A DNA stretch of 64,000 bases from Leptidea sinapis (taxonomy: Eukaryota; Arthropoda; Insecta; Lepidoptera; Pieridae). The stretch covers positions 12,840,501 through 12,904,500 of the forward strand of contig NC_066269.1 of assembly GCF_905404315.1 (NCBI RefSeq), given 5' to 3'. A program made the translations under genes and the position numbers. Position 1 is the stretch's first letter, and every line of letters begins with the position of its first letter. Positions 62,650 to 64,000 of the stretch are shown piece by piece. The notes under the pieces are model-generated. The model had not been told where the DNA came from. It saw nothing but the letters and a program-made list of their open reading frames with translations, and made no database searches.

Positions 62650-62935
62650 ATTATCTGGGATGTTGTTGTAAACCAGATACAACAAAAGACTTACTAACTC
62701 GACTTAGCCGAGTAGTAGGCATTATAAGTTTATGTTTGTTCCTGGTGTTAACATTATGGTTATGACCGTTTCTAGCAAATTCACTTATGTGCCTATGTAT
62801 ATACATAACATTATCACGAATATATTGAGAGACAATAGTCAAGATGTTTATTTTTTTTAATTTTGCTTAAGGACCTAGGTTATAAATAGCGCGAATAGCC
62901 CTCTTCTGCAGTACAATACATAGCACATACTGTTA
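62650..62935 (-). mobile_element. LINE-E reverse transcriptase fragment
   Basis: The minus strand encodes YVLCIVLQKRAIRAI, YNLG, then HLDYCLSIYS, MYIHRHISEFARNGHNHNVN and TRNKHKLIMPTTRLSRVSKS. It aligns with 17790-18060 of the best LINE-E copy. Confidence 0.8.
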
Positions 62936-62982
62936 TAAAAATAAGTAAAGTAAACTAGTCGTAGAATTAAATTCGGAACTAA

Positions 62983-63075
62983 AATTTAGAACGATGTGGG
63001 ACGCGAACCCGCGGCCTCTCGTTCCCTCAGCGGACCTCAGCGGTCTTTCCAACTGACCCGGCCGTTCGAGTACGA
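62983..63075 (-). mobile_element. SINE-T1 head fragment
   Basis: In reverse: CTCGAACGGCCGGGTCAGTT, GGAAAGACCGCTGAGGTCCG, GAGGCCGCGGGTTCGCGTCC and CATCGTTC. Acceptor halves pair; the B-box has one change (GTTCGCGTC). The anticodon arm is rearranged. Confidence 0.7.
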
Positions 63076-63345
63076 ATGGTCTGTAAACTTTGGTATATAT
63101 GGATAGCACGAAAGACACAAAATTTATGATCAATCCAATTTGCTGCCTGATTTTTAATTGCGGTATCGCATTTAAGTATTGAAATGAAGATTCAGGATCT
63201 ATCAATGAACATAATATTATAAGATTTGAAATAGTAAGTAACGATCGAATATTGAAACAAAAAAAAAAACAAAGAATAATCAATCATGAAAGTAGTGTAT
63301 AATAAAATCACATGTTATTTCTATATAATAGATTAATCAATTCTT

Positions 63346-63465
63346 TTCTGAAAAAGGAGGAAAAACGGTGCGTGAAAACCATCGGTTGTACTCTCTCGTA
63401 GCACCAATCACAAATAGGAAATAACAAGAATGACACAGATCATTAAGGAAGTTGTACGTTCTGTG
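63346..63465 (-). mobile_element. LINE-B tail, strongly diverged
   Basis: AAAGGAGGAAAAACGGTGCG, CTCTCGTAGCACCAATCACA and ATCATTAAGGAAGTTGTACG follow the order GGAGGACAAACGAGCG / CTCTTGCAACACCAGAGG / TTTAAGGAAGGTGTACG of the family. Confidence 0.5.
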
Positions 63466-63572
63466 AACTTTGAGATTTGAGTGTGTTATATGATTTATTT
63501 ATGTTTTGGACTGTAATCTACTAATTTCTGTCAAAGAGATAAATTGAATAGAACAAATTATGTTTTTATGTG

Positions 63573-63620
63573 TGATCATTATTGTGTTTCGGTCAGAAGG
63601 GCGCCGTAGCTTGTGAAGTT
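63573..63620 (+). mobile_element. SINE-A central fragment
   Basis: TTATTGTGTTTCGGTCAGAA, GGGCGCCGTAGCTTGTGAA: 45 bp of the middle of the family. Confidence 0.65.
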
Positions 63621-63624
63621 CAAT

Positions 63625-64000
63625 AAAGTGAAAGTCAAACATATTTTATTGACATAAAGTCAAAAGATTGCTCGTCAACGTCAATCACCAAAAATACAAT
63701 TCAAATACATGTTAATTATACAAAAGTTTAAACATATATATTATACTTTTTTTAAAATACAATCCAGTTAAACAATACAAGGCTGAACCATAAAATACAT
63801 AAAAAAAACAACTATAATGCTATTCAATTCCACATTGTGATATCGTTTACGTAATACTGTAATAAGCCTTCGACATAAGTCTGTGTTTAATAAAAGATTT
63901 CAATTTTTTTATTATTAATTCAGATAAACTTTTTGTTAATTTATTGTAAAATTTAATACCATTGCATTGCACACTATGAGCTTGCTGTTATTTCTAGTAT
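63625..64000 (-). mobile_element. Non-LTR reverse transcriptase C-terminus, runs out of the window
   Basis: The minus strand, entering from beyond base 64000, encodes NGIKFYNKLTKSLSELIIKK then LKSFIKHRLMSKAYYSIT, the Jockey/CR1-type end. The 3' UTR reaches about 63625 with a GTCAATAAAATATGTTTGAC signal-like stretch. Related to LINE-J at 59975-60600 but not identical. Confidence 0.65.

Overview
This window looks like intronic DNA from a moth or butterfly (Lepidoptera). The sequence is A+T-rich, with no operon-like packing, no long intact genes, and many insect-type transposable elements (non-LTR retrotransposons, tRNA-derived SINEs, Helitron-like elements, pogo, mariner, and TIR elements with 8-bp or TTAA targets). 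Several of the dispersed repeats are types I recognise from lepidopteran genomes. The species cannot be told from the sequence alone.

The only convincing host coding sequence is one 185-bp exon on the + strand at 46592-46776. It has canonical splice sites and encodes the N-terminal part of the first immunoglobulin domain of a Dpr-family neuronal cell-surface protein. The sequence on both sides reads best as large introns of that gene.

Almost everything else is repeats. Working names used below: SINE-A, about 300 bp and structured, at least 20 copies (strand given so that the A-rich tail is at the 3' end); LINE-B, a YADD-type reverse transcriptase element, about 15 copies, nearly all 5'-truncated; LINE-D, LINE-E and LINE-J, other non-LTR C-termini of the Jockey/CR1 kind; LINE-R1 to R4, non-LTR C-termini of a second kind; SINE-T1 and SINE-T2, tRNA-like short elements; and several non-autonomous DNA elements.

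Layout: 0-9 kb, SINE-A, LINE-B/D/E pieces, a Helitron-like copy and a TTAA-bounded MITE; 9-15 kb, a TIR element, a mobile-element protein C-terminus, and a locally repeated block with a foldback insert; 15.9-17.35 kb, an internally deleted pogo-like transposon that keeps an open reading frame for a PHD-type zinc finger; 17.6-22 kb, LINE-E and duplicated SINE-A; 22.3-22.8 kb, two adjoining tandem arrays; 23-34 kb, LINE-B, SINE-T1/T2 and TIR elements; 34-38 kb, a small GC-rich island, LINE-R1, and a MITE with a perfect 8-bp target duplication; 38-45 kb, SINE-A, the longest LINE-B copy, and tRNA-like units inside inverted repeats; 46.6 kb, the dpr exon; 47-64 kb, LINE-R1/R2/R3/R4, a mariner fossil, foldback and TIR elements, and LINE-E/J pieces.

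No CRISPR array, rRNA, functional tRNA, riboswitch, bacterial operon or viral genome was seen. The most unusual items are the pogo element that lost its catalytic core but kept both DNA/chromatin-binding ends, the tRNA-like sequences held between about 65-bp inverted repeats, and a shared 3' tail that links SINE-A to LINE-B.
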